Assembly (NCBI RefSeq): GCF_004358675.1
Contig: NZ_SMZO01000004.1
Location: 62,001-126,000, forward strand
Direction: 5' to 3'
Length of the DNA: 64,000 nucleotides
Source: Meridianimarinicoccus aquatilis
GTDB lineage: Bacteria > Pseudomonadota > Alphaproteobacteria > Rhodobacterales > Rhodobacteraceae
Shown here: positions 20,644 through 29,721 of the stretch, piece after piece
How positions within the stretch are numbered: the stretch's first letter is position 1
How the letters are laid out: every line of letters begins with the position of its first letter
Position numbers and translations under genes: made by a program
The notes under the pieces: generated by a model
Databases searched by the model: none
What the model saw: the letters and a program-made list of their open reading frames with translations, nothing else
Told to the model about the DNA's origin: nothing

Positions 20644-21286
20644 TGGACCCATGCAAGACCCCCGTCATTTCAGCCCAAACGACGCCGAAGTGCTGCATGA
20701 TGTGCTGCGCTGGCGACGTGACGTCCGTCACTTCAAGCCGGACCCGATCCCCGCACAGGTCATGACTCGCCTCCGGGCGGCGGTGGACCTTGCACCCTCT
20801 GTTGGAAATGCGCGTCCCTGGAAATTCCTCAGCGTACGCAATCCCGCACGCCGTGCCGCGGTTGCGGCGACTTTCGAAAAAGAAAACTCAAGAGCCGCCA
20901 AAGCCTACAACAATGCCGATCGCGACGAATACATCGCCCTAAAGCTGGCAGGTTTGCGCGATGCGCCGGAACATATCGCTGTTTTCACAGACACCGATCC
21001 AGTCGAAGGCCGCGGTCTTGGCCGTCAAACCATGCCTGAAATGCTGGCCTATTCGACCGTGACCGCCATTCATACCCTATGGCTGGCAGCTCGCGTTGAG
21101 AATCTTGGCGTCGGATGGGTATCCATACTTGATCCGAAAAAAATCACTCAGATTTTCGAGGTGCCAGAGCATTGGCGGTTCACGGCTTATCTTTGCCTTG
21201 GTCAGCCCCAATTCACCGATGACACACCGCTTTTGCATCGAACCGGTTGGCAGGAAAACACGCCAACACCCTGGGCCGAAGTCTGA
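20636..21286 (+). CDS. bluB: 5,6-dimethylbenzimidazole synthase
   Basis: 216 residues of the nitroreductase fold. BluB splits reduced FMN with oxygen to make dimethylbenzimidazole, the lower ligand of vitamin B12. Features pointing to BluB rather than a general nitroreductase are WRRDVRHFKPDPIP at the start, LAPSVGNARPWKF, LGRQTMPEMLAYSTV and ENLGVGWVSILDP. The start at 20636 overlaps the end of glk by 8 bases; an internal ATG at 20651 is a possible alternative. No other cobalamin gene is in the window, so its place at the end of a sugar operon is unexpected. Confidence 0.85.
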   Translation: MPDGPMQDPRHFSPNDAEVLHDVLRWRRDVRHFKPDPIPAQVMTRLRAAVDLAPSVGNARPWKFLSVRNPARRAAVAATFEKENSRAAKAYNNADRDEYIALKLAGLRDAPEHIAVFTDTDPVEGRGLGRQTMPEMLAYSTVTAIHTLWLAARVENLGVGWVSILDPKKITQIFEVPEHWRFTAYLCLGQPQFTDDTPLLHRTGWQENTPTPWAEV

Positions 21287-21304
21287 CCAGATCAGACCGC
21301 TGAG

Positions 21305-21964
21305 TTAAGCCTCGTCGCCGTCTTCGAAAAGATCGCCCTCTGAGCGCCCCTCTGGCTCTGCCGTCTGCGCCTCTGGTGGAGGTCGATTGTCCAAAAGCCC
21401 CGCCGCGCGAAGTTCTTTCAGACCCGGCAAGTCCCGTGCCGACTCCAGGCTGAAGTGGTCAAGGAAGCCCTCTGTTACAACAAAGGTGACAGGCCGTCCC
21501 GGGGTCATCCGGCGGCGACCAATGCGGATCCACTCCATCTCAAGAAGCTGGTCAATGGTTCCGCGGCTGACACCCACCCCCCTGATTTCTTCAATCTCGG
21601 CCCGAGTGACAGGCTGGTGATAGGCGATGATAGCCAAGGTTTCGATCGCGGCACGGCTGAGCTTGCGCGTCTCGACCGTTTCACGCCGCATTAAAAAAGA
21701 CATGTCCGGCGCGGTTCGAAAGGCAAACGCATCGCCGATACGGGTCAGCCTTACCCCGCGCCCCTCATAGCGCTTTTCCAGATGGACAAGCGCCACAGCC
21801 GGCTCGCTTCCATGCGGCAGACGCGCGGTAAGTTCCTTGATCGTGACCGGCTCAGCAGAAGCAAACAAGACGGCTTCGACCATCCGCTCTTGTTCGCCCA
21901 TTGGTGGGGCTTCGAAAAGACTCGGGTCTAGTTCATTATCAACATCTTGCGGGGTGTTGCTCAT
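21305..21964 (-). CDS. scpB: Segregation and condensation protein B
   Basis: 219 residues. ScpB dimerises and binds ScpA to form the kleisin part of the SMC condensin complex, which compacts and segregates the chromosome. Two winged-helix domains are seen: MVEAVLFASAEPVTIKEL, then LSRAAIETLAIIAYHQPVTR and IEEIRGVGVSRGTIDQL, the strongest family signature. The acidic tail (about 195-219) is variable in the family. The start overlaps the end of scpA by four bases (ATGA), indicating coupled translation. Confidence 0.93.
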   Translation of the reverse strand: MSNTPQDVDNELDPSLFEAPPMGEQERMVEAVLFASAEPVTIKELTARLPHGSEPAVALVHLEKRYEGRGVRLTRIGDAFAFRTAPDMSFLMRRETVETRKLSRAAIETLAIIAYHQPVTRAEIEEIRGVGVSRGTIDQLLEMEWIRIGRRRMTPGRPVTFVVTEGFLDHFSLESARDLPGLKELRAAGLLDNRPPPEAQTAEPEGRSEGDLFEDGDEA

Positions 21965-22758
21965 CTCTCCTCCGACCGCTTGCGCAGACTGATCGGTGCG
22001 AATGTCTCTGTCTGCCGCAGCTCGACTTTTCCTGCCTTGGCCAATTCCAGAACAGCCGCAAACGTAGCGGCAGTTGCGGAGCGGCGTTTGGCCGGGTCAA
22101 CTTGCCAACCCTCTGGCAGATAGCTTGACAAGTCAGTCCAGTCCCCGGCAAAGCCGATCAACGGACGCATGCGCGCCAATGCCTCTTCCATCGTCAGGAT
22201 CGCTTTTCGATCCATGACAAAGGGGCGAAATTCATCTTTGGTTCGCAATCGCGCATAGGCTTGCATCAGATCGAGCAAAGACGCGGTGAATTGCGTGCGC
22301 CGTACCCGGCCAACGGTTTCCGGCTGCCCACGCGAAAAGACGTCACGCCCCAACCTGTCACGCGCCATCAACCGTGCTGCGGCGTCGCGCATCGCCTCAA
22401 GGCGCTCAAGCTGAAACGCGAGATGTGCGGCAAGATCTTCGCCAGACGGGCCTTCGTCTTCGGGATCGGGCGGCAGCAGAAGCCGGGATTTCAAAAACGC
22501 CAGCCACGCGGCCATCACGAGATAGTCAGCGGCCAGTTCGATGCGCAGCGCCTTGGCTTTGTCCACGAAGCTCAAGTACTGCTCTGCAAGGGCCAAAACC
22601 GAAACGCGCCTTAGATCAACCTTTTGTGTGCGCGAGAGCATCAGCAAAAGATCAAGCGGCCCCTCAAACCCATCCACATCCACGATCAACGCTTCGGCGG
22701 CCCGGCGGGCTGAGATATCCTCTACGTTGTTGCTCTGCGGGTCGGGGGTTTCAGGCAT
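21961..22758 (-). CDS. scpA: Segregation and condensation protein A
   Basis: 265 residues, the kleisin subunit of the SMC-ScpAB complex. The N-terminal SMC-binding part contains DGFEGPLDLLLMLSRTQKVDL and YLVMAAWLAFLKSRLLLP, typical of ScpA; the C-terminal winged helix has VELRQTETFAPISLR. I use the ATG at 22758 (MPETPD). An ATG two codons earlier at 22764 is equally close to a weak GAGG. The longer frame to 22845 runs inside nagZ and is not family-like. It overlaps nagZ by eight bases at one end and scpB at the other, so nagZ-scpA-scpB are one transcript. Confidence 0.93.
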   Translation of the reverse strand: MPETPDPQSNNVEDISARRAAEALIVDVDGFEGPLDLLLMLSRTQKVDLRRVSVLALAEQYLSFVDKAKALRIELAADYLVMAAWLAFLKSRLLLPPDPEDEGPSGEDLAAHLAFQLERLEAMRDAAARLMARDRLGRDVFSRGQPETVGRVRRTQFTASLLDLMQAYARLRTKDEFRPFVMDRKAILTMEEALARMRPLIGFAGDWTDLSSYLPEGWQVDPAKRRSATAATFAAVLELAKAGKVELRQTETFAPISLRKRSEER

Positions 22759-23749
22759 GGGCATCCGGCCTCGACAGTTCGGCCAACTCGGCCAGAAGCG
22801 CCTCAATGTCCGTGTCCTGCGGCGCATGACGCGCCTCAATGGCACGTGCTGCGCGCACCTTTGCAGCGTCGCTCAAGCCCCCCGATGCGGCAGCGACGGC
22901 TTTCATTTCGTCGAAATCTCCGTTGCAGTGCAGCACCACATCGCATCCAGCCGCAATCGAAGCCTCGGCCCGGTCAGAAATGCTTCCCTTCAGGGCTTGC
23001 ATGGACAAATCGTCAGTCATGATCAGTCCGTCAAATCGAATTTCATTGCGAACATAGGCCATCGCAGTCGCAGATTGCGTGGCGGGCGCGTCTGCGTCCA
23101 ATGCGTCAAAGACGATATGCGCCGTCATCCCCATAGGCAGGTCCGACAAGGCCCGAAACGCTGCGAAATCGGTGTTTTCAAGGTCCTCCAATTCCGCACT
23201 CACGCGCGGCAGATCCAAATGACTGTCCACCGTGCCGCGCCCATGACCGGGCACATGTTTTAGAACTGGAAGGACACCGCCCGCCAAAAGCCCATCGGCC
23301 GTGGCGCGCGCCGCGTCAGTCACAGCGTTCAAAGTTGTGCCATAGCAGCGATTTCGCAAAAACGGATGCGTGTCGGGGCCTGCAATGTCCGCCAGTGGGG
23401 CGCAGTTGCAGTCGATCCCGACTCCGCGCAATTCACTGGCCATGATCCGCGCGCGCAAATACATACCCCGAGGCCCAGCTTGTTGAGCTTGCTCCAACGC
23501 GGGCGGCCATTCGCGCCAAAATGGTGGGCGCAATCGCTGCACGCGGCCGCCTTCCTGATCGACAAGGATCGGCGCATCCCACCCCACCGCGTCGCGCAAA
23601 TCAGCACATAGCCCCGCCAACTGGGCAGGGTCGGCAACGTTGCGGGCAAACAGGATGAACCCCCACGGGTCGGCGTCTCGGAAAAACGCGGCTTCCGCTT
23701 GAGACAAGTGCGTCCCGGCGCATCCGAAGATCGCGGCGCCTTGGGTCAT
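22751..23749 (-). CDS. nagZ: Beta-N-acetylhexosaminidase (peptidoglycan recycling)
   Basis: 332 residues of glycoside hydrolase family 3. NagZ removes N-acetylglucosamine from anhydromuropeptides in the cytosol. The GH3 signature KHVPGHGRGTVDSHLDLP holds the catalytic histidine of the flexible loop, and the nucleophile region is FDGLIMTDDLSMQAL. FILFARNV and LVDQEGGRVQRLRPPFWREW near the N-terminus are also typical. No signal peptide is seen. It follows the SPOR-domain gene and overlaps scpA, an arrangement common in Rhodobacteraceae. Confidence 0.93.
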   Translation of the reverse strand: MTQGAAIFGCAGTHLSQAEAAFFRDADPWGFILFARNVADPAQLAGLCADLRDAVGWDAPILVDQEGGRVQRLRPPFWREWPPALEQAQQAGPRGMYLRARIMASELRGVGIDCNCAPLADIAGPDTHPFLRNRCYGTTLNAVTDAARATADGLLAGGVLPVLKHVPGHGRGTVDSHLDLPRVSAELEDLENTDFAAFRALSDLPMGMTAHIVFDALDADAPATQSATAMAYVRNEIRFDGLIMTDDLSMQALKGSISDRAEASIAAGCDVVLHCNGDFDEMKAVAAASGGLSDAAKVRAARAIEARHAPQDTDIEALLAELAELSRPDAHA

Positions 23750-23821
23750 GGCATCCCCCTGAAAAGTGCTCCGCCTGCTATCCTAGGTGGCGGGGTCGCG
23801 CCTGAAAACCCAATAGTGCGT

Positions 23822-24670
23822 TCAACGCGCCAATGACGGGATACAGTCGGCTTTTTCAGCAAGAAGGACCGCGCAAAAGCTGCGTGCGTCGCCAAGGCCC
23901 TCAAATCCATAAGCCTGAAGGCGATACACGGTCTGCCCACCGAGGTCCACGGGTTCAATCACGCGCGATTTTGGGTCCATGTAGTCGGAAAAGCGTACCG
24001 AAAGGCTCTGCCATTCGGCGATGGCCGCAGGCTCGGTATCGAACGACCCCAATTGAACCAACCTTGTCCCAACCGGGATCATCGCTGGATCAATCGAGAC
24101 GGGCCGCGATGCGATGCCGGGCAAGTCTTGCGATGGCGACGCCCGCGTCACGATATCCAGGTCAGGGCGTTTCTGCGGGCGGGGCTTTTCCTGGGCCTGC
24201 GCAGGCGCGTCCTCTCCCGAGGGCGCGGGGGCGATTTGCGTTCCCAGAACTTCGCTGAGTGCGCCATCGATAGCGTTACGCAAACTTGTCGCGGGATCGG
24301 CAGGTGCGGCTGCTGCAACAGGTTCGGCCATATCCTCGGGCGCTGGGCCAACCGGCTCTGGGGCAAGCACAACGCGCTCTCCGACTGGGGTCGATGGCGT
24401 GTCGGATGCAACCGTGTTCACTGCGAACCCTTGATGGGCGGCTTTGAACCCGCCTGGGTTTTCGGGCTGCACACGGGCTGGACCTTCCATGGCACGAACA
24501 ACGGGAACCGTGCGCGCATCACGCGTCACCAGATCCTGAACCCACATCCCAAGTCCTGCCAACAATGCAACCGACGACAATGCGCCAAGCCACCCCATCA
24601 CACGCGAGCCGGTGATCGACACCGCCCCGTGCACGTTCGGGTCAGTCCCGAAAGCCTCTGGATACGCCAT
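23822..24670 (-). CDS. SPOR-domain membrane protein
   Basis: 282 residues. A single transmembrane helix (about 25-47, VMGWLGALSSVALLAGLGMW) anchors it in the inner membrane. Residues 50-190 are a low-complexity, Ala/Pro-rich periplasmic linker. The last 75 residues are a SPOR domain (VQLGSFDTEPAAIAEWQSL to YRLQAYGFEGLGDARSFC), which binds denuded septal peptidoglycan. A role at the division site, as for FtsN or DedD, is likely. It lies between argS and nagZ on the same strand. Confidence 0.85.
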   Translation of the reverse strand: MAYPEAFGTDPNVHGAVSITGSRVMGWLGALSSVALLAGLGMWVQDLVTRDARTVPVVRAMEGPARVQPENPGGFKAAHQGFAVNTVASDTPSTPVGERVVLAPEPVGPAPEDMAEPVAAAAPADPATSLRNAIDGALSEVLGTQIAPAPSGEDAPAQAQEKPRPQKRPDLDIVTRASPSQDLPGIASRPVSIDPAMIPVGTRLVQLGSFDTEPAAIAEWQSLSVRFSDYMDPKSRVIEPVDLGGQTVYRLQAYGFEGLGDARSFCAVLLAEKADCIPSLAR

Positions 24671-24749
24671 TTATGCCCCAATTTCCGCCGACGCATCCGG
24701 AGGATGGCCGTGCATCTATGCCTGCTCGACCCTTGGAGGCACGATTTAT

Positions 24750-26492
24750 TTAACGCATCTCTTCCAAGGGTTTGACGCCAAGAATACCAAGTCCGGCTGA
24801 AATGACAACGGCGACAGCGCGCGGCAAGACAATTTTCGCCGCCCCTTCCGCTGGATCATCGGGAAGGAACCGCAGCGAAGGCGTATCATTGCCCCGGTTC
24901 CACAAGCCGTGAAAGTCGCTTGCCAGATCATAAAGGTAGAACGCGACTCTGTGCGGCTCGCCGGTTTGGGCGGCGATTTCCACAAGGCGGGGCCACTCTG
25001 CAAGTTTGCGGGCCACAGCCAATTCTGAGGGATGATCCAATCCGGACAGGTCCGTCGCCATCAATGCGGCATCATCGACCGCGATGCCCGCAGCCTCGGC
25101 CTTGCGCAGCACGGAACACACCCGCGCATGGGCGTATTGGACATAGAAAACCGGGTTGTCCTTGGACTGCTCCAACACCTTGTCAAAATCAAAATCAAGG
25201 GGCGCGTCGTTCTTCCGCGTCAGCATGACGAAGCGGGTCACATCGGCCCCCACCTGATCCACAACGTCGCGCAGGGTCACAAAGGTGCCGGCCCGCTTCG
25301 ACATTTTCATCGGCTCGCCATTGCGGGTCAGTTTTACAAGTTGGATCAGCTTAACATCAAGCGGAACACGCCCATCTGACAGCGCCGATACGGCCGCTTT
25401 CATACGCTTGACATAGCCACCATGGTCCGCCCCGAACACATCAACAAGTGCGTCGAAGCCACGAGAAACCTTATCAAAATGATATGCGATGTCCGGTGCA
25501 AAATAGGTCCAACCACCATCGGATTTCTTGACCGGCCGGTCCACATCATCGCCATGCGCGGTGGACCGGAACAAGGTCTGTTCGCGCGGCTCCCAATCCT
25601 CAAGGGTCTTGCCCTTTGGCGGCTCAAGGACGCCCTGATAGATCAGCCCCTTGCTTTCCAGATCGGCCAGCGCTGCTTCGATTTTTCCGGTGCCATAAAG
25701 CGATTTTTCGGAAAAGAAACTGTCCATTTTCACGCCGAGCGCTTCAAGATCCGCACGGATGAGTTCCATCATCGCCTCGGTCGAGAACTCGCGCACTTCT
25801 GTCAGCCAAACGGATTCTGGCTGCCCGACATAGGCGTCGCCGACCTTGGCCTTGAGCGCCTGCCCAACCTCAATCAGGTAGTCGCCGGGGTACGTGCCGT
25901 CTTCGAACGCGACCTCCTGACCGTGCGCCTCAAGATAGCGCAAATAGACCGACCGCGCGAGCACATCGACCTGCGCACCGCCGTCATTGATGTAATATTC
26001 GCGGGTCACGGTATGCCCGGCATAGGCGAGCAGGTTCGCCAACGCATCGCCGAACACCGCGCCGCGAGTGTGGCCAACATGCATCGGTCCAGTCGGATTT
26101 GCCGACACATACTCAATATTTACCTTTCGGCCCTGCCCCATTTGCGACCGGCCATATTCGGTGCCAGTTTCCAGAACACGGCTGACAAGCCCCTGCCAAA
26201 CACCATCACTCAGGCGCAGATTGATGAAGCCCGGCCCGGCCACCTCGGCCAACGCAATTCTTGGATCAGCGGCCAGAAGTTCAACCAGCGTTTGCGCAAT
26301 GTCGCGTGGCTTTAGCTTTGCTGGCTTGGCAAGCACCATCGCGGCATTGGTTGCCATATCGCCATGAGCCGGATCGCGGGGCGGCTCGACATTCACGTTG
26401 CCGAAATCCAAGCCTTCGGGCAGCGCCCCGTTCGCGGTCATGGAAGCGAGCGCGTCCAGTACCAGCGCTTTTATATCGTCGAAAAGGTTCAT
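24750..26492 (-). CDS. argS: Arginyl-tRNA synthetase
   Basis: 580 residues, class I synthetase. It attaches arginine to tRNA-Arg. The N-terminal additional domain is at 1-110; the HIGH motif appears as [19 protein letters not shown], and a [12 protein letters not shown] motif lies near 345. The C-terminal DALR anticodon domain ([17 protein letters not shown] to the end) is complete. The start at 26492 has only a weak upstream GGGGA. It is preceded by dgt and followed by the SPOR gene on the same strand. Confidence 0.95.
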   Translation of the reverse strand: MNLFDDIKALVLDALASMTANGALPEGLDFGNVNVEPPRDPAHGDMATNAAMVLAKPAKLKPRDIAQTLVELLAADPRIALAEVAGPGFINLRLSDGVWQGLVSRVLETGTEYGRSQMGQGRKVNIEYVSANPTGPMHVGHTRGAVFGDALANLLAYAGHTVTREYYINDGGAQVDVLARSVYLRYLEAHGQEVAFEDGTYPGDYLIEVGQALKAKVGDAYVGQPESVWLTEVREFSTEAMMELIRADLEALGVKMDSFFSEKSLYGTGKIEAALADLESKGLIYQGVLEPPKGKTLEDWEPREQTLFRSTAHGDDVDRPVKKSDGGWTYFAPDIAYHFDKVSRGFDALVDVFGADHGGYVKRMKAAVSALSDGRVPLDVKLIQLVKLTRNGEPMKMSKRAGTFVTLRDVVDQVGADVTRFVMLTRKNDAPLDFDFDKVLEQSKDNPVFYVQYAHARVCSVLRKAEAAGIAVDDAALMATDLSGLDHPSELAVARKLAEWPRLVEIAAQTGEPHRVAFYLYDLASDFHGLWNRGNDTPSLRFLPDDPAEGAAKIVLPRAVAVVISAGLGILGVKPLEEMR

Positions 26493-26548
26493 GGTGTGTC
26501 CCCGGTCATTTGCGCGCGGTTTAGCACGCTGGACGCGGGGCGCAACGG

Positions 26549-27739
26549 CTAGCCGATGCCGTGCGTGGCTGTGCCGCCCGCGATTGTGCTGCCTGTCAGC
26601 CGCGCGTGGCTTTGAATTGCGAACCGATCAGTCATACCGGCGATGTAATCTGCCACGATCCGGGCCAATGCGGTTTCTGTGTCCGCCTCAGCCACATCCT
26701 TGCGCCATTGCTTTGGCATCAAGTCGGGCCGTTCCATCAACAGTGGAAACAGCTCCATCACCACGCGCGTCACCTCTGTTCGCATTTTTACCACGTCCGG
26801 TGCACGGTACATGCGATGAAACAGGAACGTGCGGATCACTTTCAAATCGGTCCAGATATGGTCGGAAAAGCGAACGATGGGGTGCCCGGCCAAACGGATA
26901 TCTTCAACGGAGCGGGGGTTAAGCTCGGCAAGCCGCACCTGCGCCTGATCAATCACGTCCTCGACCAGCAAACCAAAGAACCGGCGCAGCGCCTCGTGGC
27001 GACGGCGATAATAATTTAGGCCCGTGTATTTCTTGTCGATGGCCGCGAAACACCCATCCAGAATGGGCAATTCTGCCAACTCATCGGTGGAAAACAACTC
27101 GGCCCGCAAGCCGTCATGCAAATCATGACTGTTATAGGCAATGTCATCAGACAAGGCCGCGACCTGGGCTTCGGCACTGGCATGAGTGTTCAGTTCAAGA
27201 TCATGTCGCGCATCGTATTCGGCCAGCGCATAGTGCAGATCGCCCGATCCATCCGGGGCCAAGAGCGGGCCGTTGTGCTTGGCCAACCCTTCAAGCGTTT
27301 CCCAAGTCAGGTTCAGGCCGTCAAAATCTGCATAGTGACGTTCCAATGACGTGACAATGCGAAGCGCCTGCGCGTTGTGATCAAACCCCCCATAGGGCGA
27401 CATCAGAACGTTCAACGCATCTTCGCCGGTGTGCCCGAAGGGCGGGTGCCCCAGATCATGAGCCAATGCCACCGCTTCGGTCAGCGGCTCGTTCAGGCCG
27501 AGCACACCCGAGATGGTCCGCGCAACCTGCGCCACCTCGATAGAATGGGTCAGACGCGTGCGAAAATAATCGCCTTCATGCTCAATGAACACCTGCGTCT
27601 TGTGCTTGAGCCGACGAAACGCGCTTGCGTGGATGATCCTGTCACGGTCCCGCTGAAAGGCACTTCGAAAGGTGCTTTCCTCTTCCGGATAAAGCCTGCC
27701 ACGACTTTTGGCCGGATCACAGGCATAGGGCTTTTGCAT
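26549..27739 (-). CDS. dgt: Deoxyguanosinetriphosphate triphosphohydrolase-like protein
   Basis: 396 residues of the HD superfamily. Proteins of this type hydrolyse dNTPs to nucleoside and triphosphate. Metal ligands are visible in [14 protein letters not shown] (first His) and [19 protein letters not shown] (HD pair), with a later [14 protein letters not shown]. Signature segments [20 protein letters not shown] and [13 protein letters not shown] are also present. The length fits the short alphaproteobacterial form, which lacks the E. coli insertion. It is divergent from the Fe-S carrier gene. Confidence 0.92.
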   Translation of the reverse strand: MQKPYACDPAKSRGRLYPEEESTFRSAFQRDRDRIIHASAFRRLKHKTQVFIEHEGDYFRTRLTHSIEVAQVARTISGVLGLNEPLTEAVALAHDLGHPPFGHTGEDALNVLMSPYGGFDHNAQALRIVTSLERHYADFDGLNLTWETLEGLAKHNGPLLAPDGSGDLHYALAEYDARHDLELNTHASAEAQVAALSDDIAYNSHDLHDGLRAELFSTDELAELPILDGCFAAIDKKYTGLNYYRRRHEALRRFFGLLVEDVIDQAQVRLAELNPRSVEDIRLAGHPIVRFSDHIWTDLKVIRTFLFHRMYRAPDVVKMRTEVTRVVMELFPLLMERPDLMPKQWRKDVAEADTETALARIVADYIAGMTDRFAIQSHARLTGSTIAGGTATHGIG

Positions 27740-27754
27740 TGCATCGCCTTTGAC

Positions 27755-27783
27755 TTGTTGCGCGCACCTGCTCTGCTTATATT
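27755..27783 (+). promoter_or_regulatory. Predicted promoter of the Fe-S carrier gene
   Basis: TTGTTG (27755-27760) and TATATT (27778-27783) are separated by 17 bases. The predicted start is about 30 bases before the erpA start codon. It lies in the spacer shared with the divergent dgt gene. Confidence 0.45.
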
Positions 27784-27819
27784 CCTGTCAGGACAAACAC
27801 AAACGATCAGGAGGCCACG

Positions 27820-28152
27820 ATGGAACTGACCCTTCCGCCCAAAGTCACCGCGCGTGCCTTCGCCCGCTTGGCTGAAATCAACGATGGGGCCGACACCCCA
27901 AAGGCCCTGCGCGTTGCTGTCGAAGGCGGCGGATGCTCTGGCTTTCAATATGACATCAAGCTCGACGATCCTGCGACGGACGATCTGGTATTGGAAGGCG
28001 ATGGACAGCGCGTTGTGGTTGATGCGACGTCCCTGCCCTTTCTTGAAAACGCCGTAATCGATTTCAGCGAAGAATTGATTGGCGCACGATTCACCATCGA
28101 AAACCCGAATGCCGCCTCTAGTTGCGGATGCGGCATCAGCTTCGCGATGTGA
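27820..28152 (+). CDS. erpA: A-type iron-sulfur cluster carrier
   Basis: 110 residues of the HesB/IscA/ErpA family. It receives Fe-S clusters and passes them to target enzymes in the cytosol. The three cluster-binding cysteines are present in GGGCSGFQYD and SSCGCGISF. The VDATSLPFLENAVIDF segment and the SFAM ending are closest to ErpA, but IscA or SufA-like roles cannot be excluded. The ribosome site AGGAGG is strong. It stands alone, with a terminator right after it. Confidence 0.88.
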   Translation: MELTLPPKVTARAFARLAEINDGADTPKALRVAVEGGGCSGFQYDIKLDDPATDDLVLEGDGQRVVVDATSLPFLENAVIDFSEELIGARFTIENPNAASSCGCGISFAM

Positions 28153-28167
28153 AAACGTCATGAAACG

Positions 28168-28200
28168 AAAAAAGGCGCGCCCAGTCTGGCGTGCCTTTTC
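28168..28200. terminator. Bidirectional terminator between erpA and the FKBP gene
   Basis: GGCGCGCC (28174-28181) pairs with GGCGTGCC (28188-28195) around a six-base loop, with one G-U pair. TTTTC follows on the plus strand and six A residues precede it, giving a U-run on the minus strand. It can end both convergent transcripts. Confidence 0.7.
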
Positions 28201-28242
28201 CGTTTCAGCCGACATGTCGGACCGACATGCTGCGTGACATGA

Positions 28243-28671
28243 TCAGCCCACTTTGACCAACTCAATATCAAAGTTGAGGTCCTGACCGGCCAGTGGGTGG
28301 TTCGCATCCAGAACAACGGTGTCTTCCGTCACTTCCGTGATCGTGACCGGCATGGTCTGGCCTTGCGCTGTTTCCACCTGAAGCTGCGTTCCAAGGTCCA
28401 GCGGAATATGATCCGGAATTTCTGCACGTGGCACGGGTTGGCGCGCCTCTGGATTCACCGGACCATAGGCTTGATCGGCCGGAATATTCACCGTTTTCTT
28501 GTCGCCTTCGCTCATGCCCGGAAGCGCGCTGTCGAGGCCCGCGATGATCTCGCCCGAGCCAACTTCAAAGGACAACGGGTCGCGCCCTTCAGAGCTGTCA
28601 AAGGTGGTCCCGTCGTTCAGGGTTCCGGTGTAGTGAATATGGACTGTATCGCCCGCCTTGACCTCTGCCAT
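28243..28671 (-). CDS. FKBP-type peptidyl-prolyl isomerase, SlyD-like
   Basis: 142 residues. It catalyses cis-trans isomerisation of prolyl bonds and probably acts as a chaperone. The N-terminal FKBP half (VHIHYTGTLNDGTTFDSS and GSGEIIAGLDSALPGM) is interrupted by the insert-in-flap domain that ends in NHPLAGQDLNFDIEL, the SlyD hallmark. The metal-binding His-rich tail of E. coli SlyD is missing. No signal peptide is seen, so it is cytosolic. The start has GGAGAT upstream. Confidence 0.92.
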   Translation of the reverse strand: MAEVKAGDTVHIHYTGTLNDGTTFDSSEGRDPLSFEVGSGEIIAGLDSALPGMSEGDKKTVNIPADQAYGPVNPEARQPVPRAEIPDHIPLDLGTQLQVETAQGQTMPVTITEVTEDTVVLDANHPLAGQDLNFDIELVKVG

Positions 28672-28791
28672 GGCTATCTCCGTTCTGTCATTGATTGTGA
28701 GGGGTTATGATTGATGGCCAAAATGGTTGAGGGCCGGGTGTGCGGCAGCAAGCTATCACGCCACGTTCTGATGTAAACCCAGCGCCCAAAC

Positions 28792-29721
28792 TCAAGGCGT
28801 TGGGCAGGCAGTGGCAAAGCGTGATACTGGAAAATCGCGTTCTAACCCCATGGGAAGAAGGCTTAACATTCCATCTGACGCCGCCAGTTGTGCGATGTTT
28901 GCTAAATCCTTGGCAACGCTTTCGACCATGATCGCCCCCTGTGCAGGATCGGGTTCCGAATGGGCGAAATCCATGGGATTCGCGGCGAACCCATCGGCAA
29001 TCGCCGCGATGCGATCAGGCGAAACCGGGTGTGAACTGTCCGCAACCGCGGCGCCCAAAGGGTCCTGCCACCACGCCGCCACATAATAGAACGAGATGCC
29101 CAACGGCATTGCGCCAAGCCGCGCGAAATGGTCCAACGCAAAACGATCGGCGGCAATCTCCTGAGACTGACTTGCCGCTCCCTGCAACCCGCCACGATGC
29201 TGCAACAAGATATGTCCAACTTCGTGCGCCAGAATAAATTGCAACGCGGAACTATAGATCTTGGCAGACACATTGTTCGTGAATTCATCTGCCAGTGCGA
29301 TGTCGCGGTCGATGTGAAAGGCCCGCAGTGGTGACGCCAAGTTTTGTCGATCACGAAGCAAGGCCCAAAGATATGTCTGGATCATACCAGGCTCACACTC
29401 TTTGCTTTGAAACCACGCAAAGAGCGTCGCGATGTCATCCAGAAAGCGAATGCTGTCTTGCGGGAAATAGATCGTCTGGCTGCGCGGGTCCGCGTAAAAT
29501 GCAAGTGGTGATGGGCCGTGGGGTGGAAACACCATCCGGATGCCCGCAGCATCCGGGCGTTGCGCGCGCGGCAAGTTGCCGATGATATCATCTTGCAAAA
29601 CTGATTGAAGGTTAGGCGCAGCGCGAGCCATGACACGTGCGCGGTCAGCGTCAGTATACATTTGCGCAGCCGCAGTTTGCGCCAGTAAAAACGCCAAAAC
29701 TGTCGCCGCGCGGATCAACAT
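28792..29721 (-). CDS. Secreted zinc metallopeptidase, HEVGH type (DUF4344-like)
   Basis: 309 residues with a signal peptide (residues 1-19, ending TAAAQM). The zinc motif is HEVGHILLQH near residue 165, and the third ligand probably lies in EIAADRFALDHF about 25 residues later, giving a gluzincin-like HExxH plus E site. The rest shows no other domain that I recognise. It resembles DUF4344 or M48-related peptidases, but the substrate is unknown. Its start overlaps the end of the upstream membrane protein gene by seven bases, so the two are probably made together. Confidence 0.7.
   Translation of the reverse strand: MLIRAATVLAFLLAQTAAAQMYTDADRARVMARAAPNLQSVLQDDIIGNLPRAQRPDAAGIRMVFPPHGPSPLAFYADPRSQTIYFPQDSIRFLDDIATLFAWFQSKECEPGMIQTYLWALLRDRQNLASPLRAFHIDRDIALADEFTNNVSAKIYSSALQFILAHEVGHILLQHRGGLQGAASQSQEIAADRFALDHFARLGAMPLGISFYYVAAWWQDPLGAAVADSSHPVSPDRIAAIADGFAANPMDFAHSEPDPAQGAIMVESVAKDLANIAQLAASDGMLSLLPMGLERDFPVSRFATACPTP

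Noticed and set aside
27550-28215. Minus-strand open frame of 221 codons over dgt and erpA
   Set aside because: Covers two well-supported genes and a terminator; no domain.
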